Shown here in pieces: positions 9,742-18,501 of a stretch of DNA of 64,000 nucleotides. Made by a program: the position numbers and the translations under genes. Numbering within the stretch: the first letter of the stretch is position 1; each line of letters opens with the position of its first letter. The notes beneath the pieces were generated by a model, which was not told the DNA's origin, ran no database searches, and saw only the letters and a program-made list of their open reading frames with translations. This stretch comes from Caulobacteraceae bacterium (GTDB lineage: Bacteria; Pseudomonadota; Alphaproteobacteria; Caulobacterales; Caulobacteraceae), in the NCBI GenBank assembly GCA_027452265.1, contig DAIDGR010000041.1, forward strand, positions 1 through 64,000. The letters run 5' to 3'.

Positions 9742-10638
9742 GTGCGCCTCGTCCTCACCCTTGTCTGTCGCGACTTCGAGGGCCTTCAAGAGGCCCTGCC
9801 CGAGGCGTTGGAAGCGGTGGCGGCGGCCGGCGCGCCGGTGACCAATATGGACCAGCTCGGCGAAGGGGCGATCGATCTCTTCACCGAGGGCGAGGATCCC
9901 ACCAAGCTGCGCGCGGCGGCGCATCGGGCCCTGGAGCGGCGCGCGGTGGATGTCTGCGTTCAGGGCGCCGAGGGCCGCCTCAAGCGCCTGCTGGTGGCTG
10001 ACATGGACTCCACCGTCATCGGCTGCGAGTGCCTGGACGAACTGGCCGCCATGGCTGGCGTCGGGGCAGAGGTCGCGGCGATCACAGCCAGATCCATGGC
10101 CGGGGAGCTGGCCTTCGAGAGCGCCCTGACCGAACGGGTGCGCATGCTGGCTGGCGCGCCCCGCACCCTGATCGAGCGGGTCTGGAACGAGTGTATACGC
10201 CTCAATCCCGGCGCCCGGACCCTGGCGCGGACCATGGGCGCGCATGGCGCACGGAGCGTTCTGGTGTCCGGCGGATTTGACGTCTTCACCTCGCGCGTCG
10301 CCGCCGCGGCCGGGTTTTCCGATCACCGCGCCAACCGTCTGGTCGAGGACGGGGACAGGCTGACCGGCGAGGTGAGCGCGCCCATTCTCGGACGCGGGTC
10401 CAAGCTGGAGATCCTGAAGGCGGAGGCCGCGGGTCTGGGCGTTTCGCCGGCCGAGGTCCTGGCTGTGGGCGACGGCGCCAATGATCTGGACATGATTTCC
10501 GCCGCCGGCCTTGGCGTCGCCTATCGCGCCAAGCCGATCGTGGCCCAGGCCGCCGACGCCCGTGTGGAGCATACCGACCTGACCGCCCTGCTCTACTTCC
10601 AGGGCCTGCACCAATCCGCCTTTTTGGTCGAGCCGTGA
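9742..10638 (+). CDS. serB: Phosphoserine phosphatase
   Basis: A 298-residue HAD-family phosphatase for the last step of serine synthesis. After an N-terminal ACT-like region of about 80 residues, the HAD motif I appears as VADMDSTVIGCECLDELA, with the nucleophilic aspartate near residue 87. The typical SerB cap segment and ALTERVRML follow; motif II is VLVSGGF and motif III/IV is AVGDGANDLDMI. These segments together separate SerB from other HAD proteins. The GTG start at 9742 has GGGAG upstream. Its TGA overlaps the GTG start of the next HAD gene by four bases, so the two are translationally coupled. Confidence 0.95.
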   Translation: MRLVLTLVCRDFEGLQEALPEALEAVAAAGAPVTNMDQLGEGAIDLFTEGEDPTKLRAAAHRALERRAVDVCVQGAEGRLKRLLVADMDSTVIGCECLDELAAMAGVGAEVAAITARSMAGELAFESALTERVRMLAGAPRTLIERVWNECIRLNPGARTLARTMGAHGARSVLVSGGFDVFTSRVAAAAGFSDHRANRLVEDGDRLTGEVSAPILGRGSKLEILKAEAAGLGVSPAEVLAVGDGANDLDMISAAGLGVAYRAKPIVAQAADARVEHTDLTALLYFQGLHQSAFLVEP

Positions 10639-11315
10639 CCTGGTCCCTGCCCTCCCTGCCACAGACGCCCAGAGCTGTGATCTTCGACATGGATGGCGTG
10701 CTCACCGATACCGAGCGGCTGATGCGCGAGGCCATGGAGCTGACGGCGGCGGAGGTCGGCCGCGACCTGCCGTTTTCGGTGTTCCAGCGCATGGTCGGCG
10801 CCCCTCGCGAACATAACCGCCGCGTCCTCGCGGAACATTTCGGTCCTGGCTTCGACGTCGACGCCTGGACCGCGGCGGTGGACGCCAAGGTCGAGCCGCG
10901 ACTGCAGGGCCTGGCGCCGCTCAAGCCCGGGGTGAGGGAACTGATCGCCTTTCTCACCGCGCGCGGCCTGCCCCTGGCCATCGCCACCTCGGCCGGCCCC
11001 GGCGCCGTCGCCCGTCAGCTTGGCGGCTCTGGATTGCTGCCGTCCTTTGGCGCGGTGGTGACGCGCGTCGACTATGACCGGGGCAAGCCCCATCCCGACC
11101 CGTTCGTGCTGGCGGCGGCGCGGTTGGGAGTCGAGACCGGGACCTGCCTGGCGCTTGAGGATTCCCACAACGGCGTGCGGTCCGCCGCCGCCGCCGGGAT
11201 GATGACCATCATGGTTCCGGACATGCTGGAGCCGACGCCCGAGATCGCCGCCCTGACCCTCAGCGTCTGTCCCGGCCTGCCCGCGCTTCAGGCCGCCCTT
11301 GCCGAGCGCCTGTGA
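10635..11315 (+). CDS. HAD family hydrolase (beta-phosphoglucomutase/phosphatase-like)
   Basis: A 226-residue HAD-superfamily enzyme with a helical cap. Motif I is VIFDMDGVLTDTE, motif II is the ATSAG segment, motif III includes the lysine in RGKPHPDPF, and motif IV is LALEDSHNGV. This arrangement is that of the GmhB-unrelated, beta-phosphoglucomutase/phosphoglycolate-phosphatase branch acting on small phosphorylated metabolites. GTG start at 10635 overlaps the serB stop. Co-transcription with serB is likely, but there is no direct sign that it works in serine synthesis. Confidence 0.88.
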   Translation: MTWSLPSLPQTPRAVIFDMDGVLTDTERLMREAMELTAAEVGRDLPFSVFQRMVGAPREHNRRVLAEHFGPGFDVDAWTAAVDAKVEPRLQGLAPLKPGVRELIAFLTARGLPLAIATSAGPGAVARQLGGSGLLPSFGAVVTRVDYDRGKPHPDPFVLAAARLGVETGTCLALEDSHNGVRSAAAAGMMTIMVPDMLEPTPEIAALTLSVCPGLPALQAALAERL

Positions 11316-11330
11316 CGCGCGCGTCCCGCG

Positions 11331-11741
11331 TCAGGATGCCCGCGACCAGATCTGGCTGTGGCACAGAGGGCCCACCAGGCACCCGGTAAGCTTCAGCCGG
11401 TTCGCGGCGCGCATCTCCAGCAGGGCGCGATACACCTTGCCGCTCCGCGGACTGTAGACCCAGCCCTTCCAGCGTCCATCCGGGTCGTGCTCCAGCCAGA
11501 GGATCTGGTTGCGCGGGTCGTGGGGCGTCGGCGCGACCGCCAGATTGGTCCCGGCCGGCGGATCGGGGGCGTCGCTGGGAAAGCCGCAGATGTCCGCGCC
11601 GCAGGGCGCGATGCGCACCTCGCTGGAGCCGTCCGCCGTGACCCAGACCCCCACCGGATCGCCGGCTGGGGCCGGGGCGGGATTCAAAAGCGGCAGGCCG
11701 GCCAGGGCGAGGCTGGCGGCGACGATAAGCCCTGGCGACAT
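11331..11741 (-). CDS. Secreted DUF2147-type protein
   Basis: A 136-residue exported protein of unknown function. The N-terminus is a signal peptide (MSPGLIVAASLALAGLPLL), and the mature part matches the DUF2147 pattern: VGVWVTADG, then VRIAPCGADICG with two cysteines, then a GRWKGWVYSPRSGKVY segment and a C-terminal cysteine pair (GCLVGPLC). The ATG at 11741 follows AGGAGAG; an earlier in-frame ATG has a charged leader that would spoil the signal peptide. It converges on the HAD gene with 15 bases between stops. Periplasmic location is inferred. Confidence 0.82.
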   Translation of the reverse strand: MSPGLIVAASLALAGLPLLNPAPAPAGDPVGVWVTADGSSEVRIAPCGADICGFPSDAPDPPAGTNLAVAPTPHDPRNQILWLEHDPDGRWKGWVYSPRSGKVYRALLEMRAANRLKLTGCLVGPLCHSQIWSRAS

Positions 11742-11867
11742 GCAGGCTCTCTCCTGGTGGGCGCGCGGACCCACCGCCCCCGCAACCTACACTATATAGG
11801 GGCGGCTTGTGGCGTGAACACGACCTCGAGCGACACAACCTTCACGGCGCGCCCAAGGGCTGATCCG

Positions 11868-13832
11868 TCACTTCGCCTCCACGACGGGCAGGTCGACAAA
11901 GCTGGCTGCGCCGGGCGTGTGGAAGACGGTCTGCGTCGCCTTGCGATAGGCCTCCGGCGTCGCCAGGAAAATGTTGTCGACGAAGGTCTGGGGGTTGCGG
12001 TCATACAGGGGGAACCAGCTCGACTGAATCTGCACCATGATGCGGTGTCCCGGCAGGAAGACGTGGTTCACGGTCGGCAGGGCGAAACGGTAGGTCTGCT
12101 TCACATTGGCCGGGATCGGCTCGGGCTTGGACGGATCGTCCCGGTAGCGCCCGCGCAGAATGTCCATGGAGACGGCCAGCTCGTAGCCCGCGAGGGCCGG
12201 GTCGGACGGGACCTTGTCCGGATAGACATCGATCAGCTTCACCACCCAGTCCGCGTCGGTCCCGGTGGTCGCGGCGATGAGGTTGACCAGGGGCTGGCCG
12301 GAGACCTGAACCGGCGCGGTGAGGGTATCGGTCTCGAAGGTCAGGACGTCGGTCCGGGTCGCCGCCTCGCGCTGATCATCCACCAGCCAGGTCCTCCAGG
12401 TGGAGGCGTGGTCGTAGGTGGGCAGGATCGGCCGCTGGCGGTAGGGCACGGGCTTGGCCGGGTCTGAGACATAGGAGTCCGATGGCGCATCGCCCGCCGC
12501 CGGAGGCGTGAAGCCAAGACCGCCCTTCGCCTCAAGGTAAAGCGCCCGGGATACGGTCTCGCATCCCTTGGGACACGCCAGGGGCCAGTCAGCATAGCTC
12601 CGCCAGACCCGGGTTCCCGTCTCGAAGGCGGTGACGCGGGCGATGTCCGCGGGCGGCGCCCCATCCTTGAGATGGGCGTCAAGAAAGGGCTGCATGACAT
12701 GCTCGCGGAACCAGCGGCCGGTGTCGCCATTCCAGTCGAACGGCCCCAGATGCGAGCCGTCGGTATTGGCCTGACCGTGATACCAGGGGCCAAGGACCAG
12801 ATAGGTCATGTCGTGGCCGGAATCCTTGACCTTGGTCGCCTCGAAGGCGGCCACGGCGCCATAGATGTCCTCCTGGTCCCATAGCCCACCGACAAACAGA
12901 GTGGGCACGGTGAGCGGCTCACGGCTCAGGATCTTGTCCAGGGCCTGGCCCTGCCAGAAGGCGTCATAGGCGGGGTGAGCAATCAGCCGACGCCACATGC
13001 CCAGCTGCTCCATGCCCATGTCGTGGCCGAGGGCCCCGGCCGAACCGGCGATCAGGAAGTTGTCATAGTCGTCGTAGCGCGGCGTGAACCAGTCCTGGCT
13101 GCTGTGGCGATCCGCCTCCTGGCCATAGACATAGTCCATCATCTCCTCGCGGAACGCGCCGTGATGGAACCAGTCGTCGCCCATCCAGGTATCGACCATG
13201 GGATTGATCGGCACGGCGGCTTTGAGGGCGGGGTGAGGGTGCACCAGCCCCATGAGGACCGTGAATCCGTCATAGGAGGTGCCGATCATGCCCACCTTGC
13301 CGTTGGATTCCGGCACGTTCCGGACCAGCCAGTCGATGGTGTCCCAGGTGTCGGTGCTGTGGTCGACCTGGGTCGGGTTCAGCGGCCCGATCAGGGGCCT
13401 GTTCATCACATAGTCGCCGCCGGAGCCGTACTTTCCGCGCACGTCCTGGAACACCAGGATATAGCCGTGCTGGACGGCGACATCGAAGGTCGAGCCCACC
13501 GCATCGGCCAGCTTCGGCTCCGTCTTGACGCGCTTCTCGGCATTGTAGGGCGTCCGATCCAGCAGCATCGGATCGCCATGCGCACCCTTGGGGACGACGA
13601 TCACCGTGTGCAGCTTGACCCCGTCGCGCATCGGGATGTCGACGACGCGCTTGTCGTAGTCGAAGCCGGCGCGCGGCGCGACGAAGTGCGCCGGGATATC
13701 GCCCGCATCGGGCGCCGGCCCCGCGTCCTGCGCCAGGGCGACCGAGGCCAGCCCGATCACGCCGAGCGCCCACAGCGCGCCCGCCAGAACCCGACGGCGC
13801 ATCGAGCCCGTCCGAATCCCTGAAGGCTTCAT
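11868..13832 (-). CDS. CocE/NonD-type secreted alpha/beta hydrolase
   Basis: A 654-residue exported hydrolase of the S15/CocE group, which includes glutaryl-7-ACA acylases and X-Pro dipeptidyl peptidases. A signal peptide is visible (MRRRVLAGALWALGVIGLA, cleaved after ALA). The nucleophile lies in GMIGTSYDGF, the family GxSYxG motif. IPMRDGVKLHT and DRTPYNAEKR are characteristic N-terminal segments, and the C-terminal third is the jelly-roll (PepX_C) domain with PGHRIMVQIQSSWFP. ATG at 13832 has a GGGGGGATGGG upstream stretch. The frame continues open far upstream opposite the RND gene, but only as an antisense shadow. It is divergent from the efflux operon. Substrate unknown. Confidence 0.9.
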   Translation of the reverse strand: MKPSGIRTGSMRRRVLAGALWALGVIGLASVALAQDAGPAPDAGDIPAHFVAPRAGFDYDKRVVDIPMRDGVKLHTVIVVPKGAHGDPMLLDRTPYNAEKRVKTEPKLADAVGSTFDVAVQHGYILVFQDVRGKYGSGGDYVMNRPLIGPLNPTQVDHSTDTWDTIDWLVRNVPESNGKVGMIGTSYDGFTVLMGLVHPHPALKAAVPINPMVDTWMGDDWFHHGAFREEMMDYVYGQEADRHSSQDWFTPRYDDYDNFLIAGSAGALGHDMGMEQLGMWRRLIAHPAYDAFWQGQALDKILSREPLTVPTLFVGGLWDQEDIYGAVAAFEATKVKDSGHDMTYLVLGPWYHGQANTDGSHLGPFDWNGDTGRWFREHVMQPFLDAHLKDGAPPADIARVTAFETGTRVWRSYADWPLACPKGCETVSRALYLEAKGGLGFTPPAAGDAPSDSYVSDPAKPVPYRQRPILPTYDHASTWRTWLVDDQREAATRTDVLTFETDTLTAPVQVSGQPLVNLIAATTGTDADWVVKLIDVYPDKVPSDPALAGYELAVSMDILRGRYRDDPSKPEPIPANVKQTYRFALPTVNHVFLPGHRIMVQIQSSWFPLYDRNPQTFVDNIFLATPEAYRKATQTVFHTPGAASFVDLPVVEAK

Positions 13833-13944
13833 GACCCATCCCCCCTCGCGCGATGACGATCCCGCGTCCGCCCCTGTCGCTGGCATGAGGATGGGACCGA
13901 CGCAAGGGGCCGCGCCGTCCCGCCCGCCGGGCGAGCGAGGCGCG

Positions 13945-13962
13945 AATGAAAAAGTTTTCATT
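13945..13962. promoter_or_regulatory. Perfect AT-rich palindrome, candidate operator
   Basis: AATGAAAA-AG-TTTTCATT is an 18-bp inverted repeat with 8-bp perfect arms in otherwise very GC-rich DNA. It lies 113 bases before the CocE-type gene start and 101 before the RND gene, a good position for a shared operator. I do not recognise the binding family, and no regulator gene is adjacent. Confidence 0.5.
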
Positions 13963-14063
13963 GGCCTCGGCGACGCCAATTCGCGAGAGAGGCCACCGTC
14001 CGACGCGCGGCAGGCCCGCGCGGACGGGTCCACCCTGAGACGCAGGTTCGATACGCGGCCGAC

Positions 14064-17000
14064 ATGCTCGCCCTGATCCGCATCGCGCTGACGCGCCCCC
14101 TGACCTTCATCGTCATGGCGATTCTGATCGGCCTCGTGGGGCCGCTCGCGGCGATGCGCACGCCGGTGGACATCCTGCCCAACATCAACATCCCGGTGGT
14201 GGCGGTGGTCTGGCAGTACCAGGGCCTGACGGCTCCCGACATGGCTGGCCGGATCGTCTATTATTTCGAACGGACCATGACCTCGACGGTCAACAATATC
14301 GAGCACATCGAGAGCAACTCGGTGACCGGCGTTGGCGTCGTCAAGGTGTTCTTCCAGCCCGGAACCGACATCCGCACGGCCACCGCCCAGGTCACCTCGA
14401 TCGCTCAGACGGTGCTCAAGCAGATGCCGCCGGGGATCACGCCGCCTGAGATCCTCAACTACAGCGCCTCCACCGTCCCGATCGTGCAGCTTGCCTTCTC
14501 CAGCCCCAGTCTGGGCGAGCAGCAGATCTACGACCTGGCGCAAAACTTTGTCCGACCCGCCCTGACGACCGTCCCCGGTCTGGCGACCCCGTCGCCCTAT
14601 GGCGGCAAGATTCCTCAGGTTCAGGTGGATCTGGACCCCCAGGCCCTGCAATCGAAGGGGCTCTCGGCTCAGGACGTCGAGGCGGCCATCGCCGCCCAGA
14701 ACCTGATCATCCCGGCGGGGACGGAGAAGATCGGTCAGTACGAATACGATATCCGCCTGAACGACAGCCCCGAGACCGTGGCCGAGCTCAACGACCTTCC
14801 GATCAAGACGGTCAACGGCGCCACTATCTATATCCGCGATGTCGCGCATGTGCGCTTCGGCTCCCCGCCGCAGACCAATGTGGTGCGGGTCAATGGCCGC
14901 CGCTCGGTCCTGATGACGATCCTCAAGTCCGGCGACGTCTCGACCCTGAACATCGTCCAGGGGGTCAAGGACAAGATTCCGCTGCTGAAACAGACCCTGC
15001 CGCCCTCGCTCAAGGTCCTTTTGCTGGGAGATCAGTCGATCTTCGTCAAGGCGGCCGTGTCGGGCGTGATCCGGGAAGGGGCGATCGCCGCCACCCTGAC
15101 CTGCCTGATGATCCTGCTGTTCCTCGGGTCGTGGCGATCTTCGGTGATCATCGCCATCTCGATCCCGCTCGCCATTCTGTTCTCGATCACCGCCCTCTCG
15201 GCGCTCGGCCAGACGCTGAACGTGATGACCCTGGGCGGTCTGTCCCTGGCCGTGGGCATTCTGGTGGACGACGCCACCGTCACGATCGAGAACATCAACT
15301 ATCACCTGGAGCAGGGCAAACCGATCCGTGACGCGATCATGGACGGTTCACGCCAGATCGTGGTTCCGGCCTTTGTCAGCCTGACCTGCATCTGCATCGT
15401 CTTCGTGCCGATGTTCTTCCTGCCAGGCGTGTCGGGCTTCCTGTTCGTGCCTCTGGCCGAGGCCGTGGTGTTCGCCATGATCGGCTCGTTCATCCTGTCG
15501 CGGACCCTGGTCCCGACCTTGGCGAGCTATCTCCTGACCGGCCACGGCGGCGCGCATGAGCGCGAAGTGATGACGACCCACCGGTCCGAGCCCGAGATCC
15601 GGCGGCCGCACAATCCGCTGGTCCGCTTCCAACGCGCCTTCGAGGCGCGCTTCGAGGCGATCCGCAACGCCTATCGGGGGCTCCTGACCCTGGCTCTGGA
15701 GAACCGGCGCGCCTTCGTCATCGGATTCATGGCCGTCGTGCTCTCGTCCTTCCTCCTGACGCCCCTCCTGGGCCAGAACTTCTTCCCAAGTGTGGACGCC
15801 GGCCAGATCTACATGCACGTCCGCCTGCCCACCGGGACGCGGATCGAGCAGTCGGCGGCGGAGTTCGATCACATCGAGCAGACGGTCCGCAACACGATCC
15901 CGCCCGATCAGCTCGGCGACATCGTCGACAATATCGGACTGCCCTTCAGCGGGCTCAACGAGGCCTACAGCAGCTCCGGAACGGTCGGACCGGAAGACGG
16001 GGACGTGCTGATCAGCCTGAAGGAGGGCCACAAGCCCACCGCGGACTTCGTTCGGACCCTGCGCGCGCGCCTGCCCGAGGCGTTCCCCGGCGCGGTATTC
16101 TCGTTCCTTCCGGCGGACATTATCAGCCAGATCCTGAACTTCGGAGCCCCGGCGCCGATCGACGTGCAGATCACCGGACCGAACCGGGACGCCAACCTCG
16201 CCTACATCAACCGCATCATGGCCCAGATGCGCCACATCAACGGCATCGCCGACGTGCGCCTCGCCCAGGCGACCAACTATCCCGAGCTGCGGGTCAATGT
16301 GGATCGCACCCAGGCCGATCAGCTGGGAGTCAATGAGCGGGACGTCACCAACGCCCTGTCCACCGAGCTGGCCGGCAGCGGCCAGGTGGCCCCCGCCTAC
16401 TGGCTGAACCCCAAGAACGGCGTCTCCTATGAGATCGTCGCCCAGACGCCGCAGTACCGGGTCGACTCGCTCAGCGACCTCGCCAATGTCCCGGTGACAT
16501 CTGCGCAGGGGGGCAATCAGCTTCTCGGGGCCGTGGCGAACGTCCAGCGCGACACGACCGATGCCGTGATCACCCACTATTCGATCGCGCCGGCCTTCGA
16601 CATCTACGCCACGCCTCAGGACCGTGATCTGGGCGCCGTGGCGCGGGACATCGACGCCATTCTCAAGGCCAACGCCAAGGACCTGCCCAAGGGCGCGGTC
16701 ATGCATGTCCGCGGTCAGGTGGAGACCATGAACCAGGCCTATGCCGGCCTGCTGTTCGGCCTCGTCGGGGCGATCGTGCTGATCTACCTGATCATCGTCG
16801 TGAACTTCCAATCCTGGGTCGATCCGTTCGTGATCATCACGGCCCTTCCCGCCGCCTTGGCCGGGATCGTCTGGATGCTCTTCGCCACCGGAACGACCCT
16901 CTCCGTGCCGGCCTTGACCGGGGCCATCATGTGCATGGGCGTGGCGACGGCGAACTCGATCCTGGTGGTCAGCTTCTGTCGCGAACAGCTCGAAATCAGC

Positions 17001-17300
17001 GGCGATCCGATCGCCGCGGCTTTGGAGGCGGGATTCACCCGCTTCCGGCCGGTGCTGATGACCGCCCTGGCCATGATCATCGGAATGTTCCCCATGGCCC
17101 TGGCGCTCGGCGAGGGCGGCGAGCAGAACGCGCCGCTCGGGCGCGCCGTGATCGGCGGCCTGGTCTTCGCCACCATCGCCACCCTGATGTTCGTGCCGGT
17201 GGTGTTCAGCCTCGTCCACGGCCCGGCCAAGGCCGCCGCCTCTGACCCTGAGCCCGGCTCAACCCCCTTCCCACCGCCAGAGCCCGTCCATGCCCACTGA
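14064..17300 (+). CDS. RND efflux transporter permease subunit
   Basis: A 1078-residue inner-membrane pump of the AcrB type that exports small molecules using proton entry. The N-terminal transmembrane segment and large periplasmic loops occur twice. TM4 carries the essential aspartate pair in SLAVGILVDDATVTIENI. In TM10, where AcrB has Lys940 within LSAKNAIL, this protein reads VATANSILVVSF, with alanine in the lysine position; the later arginine is kept in RFRPVLMTALAMI. This form occurs in a divergent RND subgroup, as far as I recall. ATG at 14064. The gene overlaps the adaptor by 11 bases, forming a three-gene operon with adaptor and outer-membrane factor. Substrate is not predictable. 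Confidence 0.95.
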   Translation: MLALIRIALTRPLTFIVMAILIGLVGPLAAMRTPVDILPNINIPVVAVVWQYQGLTAPDMAGRIVYYFERTMTSTVNNIEHIESNSVTGVGVVKVFFQPGTDIRTATAQVTSIAQTVLKQMPPGITPPEILNYSASTVPIVQLAFSSPSLGEQQIYDLAQNFVRPALTTVPGLATPSPYGGKIPQVQVDLDPQALQSKGLSAQDVEAAIAAQNLIIPAGTEKIGQYEYDIRLNDSPETVAELNDLPIKTVNGATIYIRDVAHVRFGSPPQTNVVRVNGRRSVLMTILKSGDVSTLNIVQGVKDKIPLLKQTLPPSLKVLLLGDQSIFVKAAVSGVIREGAIAATLTCLMILLFLGSWRSSVIIAISIPLAILFSITALSALGQTLNVMTLGGLSLAVGILVDDATVTIENINYHLEQGKPIRDAIMDGSRQIVVPAFVSLTCICIVFVPMFFLPGVSGFLFVPLAEAVVFAMIGSFILSRTLVPTLASYLLTGHGGAHEREVMTTHRSEPEIRRPHNPLVRFQRAFEARFEAIRNAYRGLLTLALENRRAFVIGFMAVVLSSFLLTPLLGQNFFPSVDAGQIYMHVRLPTGTRIEQSAAEFDHIEQTVRNTIPPDQLGDIVDNIGLPFSGLNEAYSSSGTVGPEDGDVLISLKEGHKPTADFVRTLRARLPEAFPGAVFSFLPADIISQILNFGAPAPIDVQITGPNRDANLAYINRIMAQMRHINGIADVRLAQATNYPELRVNVDRTQADQLGVNERDVTNALSTELAGSGQVAPAYWLNPKNGVSYEIVAQTPQYRVDSLSDLANVPVTSAQGGNQLLGAVANVQRDTTDAVITHYSIAPAFDIYATPQDRDLGAVARDIDAILKANAKDLPKGAVMHVRGQVETMNQAYAGLLFGLVGAIVLIYLIIVVNFQSWVDPFVIITALPAALAGIVWMLFATGTTLSVPALTGAIMCMGVATANSILVVSFCREQLEISGDPIAAALEAGFTRFRPVLMTALAMIIGMFPMALALGEGGEQNAPLGRAVIGGLVFATIATLMFVPVVFSLVHGPAKAAASDPEPGSTPFPPPEPVHAH

Positions 17301-18501
17301 CCACGCTCACGCGCCCCTTCCCCCGCCCCCGCGACCGTCGGCCCGCAGCCTTCGGCTCGCCGCCCTGATCGCCGGCGGCGTCGCCCTGATCCTTGTCGTG
17401 GTTGGCGTCATCGGCCGCATCACGGCGTCCCACCGGACGCAGACCTGGACCTCGACCCAAGCGATCCCGGTGGTCAGCCTGGTCGCGCCGGAGGCAGAGA
17501 GCGCAAATCAGGATCTGGTCCTGCCCGGCACGCTCAGCGCCTTCTACAACGCGCCGATCTTCGCCCGCGTCCCGGGCTATCTGAAGGTCTGGTACCACGA
17601 CATCGGCGCTCACGTGACCAAGGGCGAGCTGCTGGCGGTGATCGACACGCCGGACCTCGACCAGCAACTGATCCAGGCCAAGGCCGATCTGAACACGATC
17701 GAGGCCAAGCAGAACCTGGCGGCGATCACGGCGCGGCGCTGGTCGAGCCTGCTGAAACAGGATGCGGTCTCCGCCCAGGAAACCGACGAGAAGACCGGCG
17801 ACCTCGCGGCCACGACGGCCGAGGTCAATGCCGGCAAGGCGCATGTGGGTCAGCTTGAGGCGCTCAAAGCCTTCTCCCGCATCGTCGCGCCGTTCGACGG
17901 CGTGGTCACCGCGCGCAAGACCGACATCGGCTATCTGATCAACGCTGGCGCCGGCGCAAGTCCGACCAGCGAGCTGTTCGACGTCGCCGAGGTCGACAAG
18001 CTGAGGCTCTATGTCAGCGTGCCTCAGGTTTATGGCGCGCGGATCAAGCCGGGGGTCAAGGCGTCCCTGACCGTGCCCGAATATCCAGGCCGCCCCTTCC
18101 CCGCGACCCTGGTCACCACCGCCAACGCGGTGAGCGACCGGTCGGGAACCATCCTGGTGGAGTTGATCGTCGACAATCGGGACGGCGCCCTGAAAGCGGG
18201 TGACTACGCTCAGGTGACCTTCGACATGCCCGGAGACGCCGCAGCCGGCGGCGCCGCCGTGCGCCTGCCCTCCAGCGTGCTGATTTTCCGCGGCAAGTCC
18301 GCCGAGGTGGCCGTGCTCGGCCCGAACGACCGGGTGGTGATGAAGCCGGTCACGGTCGGCCGGGATCTTGGCGATTCGATCGAGATCTCCGCCGGGCTGT
18401 CGCCCACCGACCGGGTCATCAACAATCCGCCGGACTCGATCACCCAGGGCGAACTGGTCCGGGTGGCGCCCGCGAACGGGGGAGCCCATGCGCCCGGCTA
18501 G
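17290..18501 (+). CDS. RND efflux periplasmic adaptor subunit (HlyD/MFP family)
   Basis: A 403-residue membrane-fusion protein that bridges pump and outer-membrane channel. One N-terminal transmembrane anchor is seen (AALIAGGVALILVVVGVIG) after a Pro-rich cytoplasmic start. Beta-barrel, lipoyl (FARVPGYLKVWYHDIGAHVTKGE split over the domain) and helical hairpin regions follow in the usual order, then IVAPFDGVVTARKTDIG closing the lipoyl domain. No metal-binding His-rich tail is present, so it looks like a drug/solvent rather than a metal efflux adaptor. ATG at 17290 overlaps the permease stop; the 3' end overlaps the outer-membrane factor start by 14 bases. Confidence 0.93.
   Translation: MPTDHAHAPLPPPPRPSARSLRLAALIAGGVALILVVVGVIGRITASHRTQTWTSTQAIPVVSLVAPEAESANQDLVLPGTLSAFYNAPIFARVPGYLKVWYHDIGAHVTKGELLAVIDTPDLDQQLIQAKADLNTIEAKQNLAAITARRWSSLLKQDAVSAQETDEKTGDLAATTAEVNAGKAHVGQLEALKAFSRIVAPFDGVVTARKTDIGYLINAGAGASPTSELFDVAEVDKLRLYVSVPQVYGARIKPGVKASLTVPEYPGRPFPATLVTTANAVSDRSGTILVELIVDNRDGALKAGDYAQVTFDMPGDAAAGGAAVRLPSSVLIFRGKSAEVAVLGPNDRVVMKPVTVGRDLGDSIEISAGLSPTDRVINNPPDSITQGELVRVAPANGGAHAPG

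Noticed and set aside
13833-15305. 491-codon upstream extension of the CocE-type hydrolase frame
   Set aside because: It lies antisense to the RND permease and precedes a normal signal peptide start at 13832.
15348-17219. 623-residue minus-strand frame inside the RND permease
   Set aside because: Antisense shadow of a conserved membrane protein; His/Asp/Gly-rich with no hydrophobic pattern.
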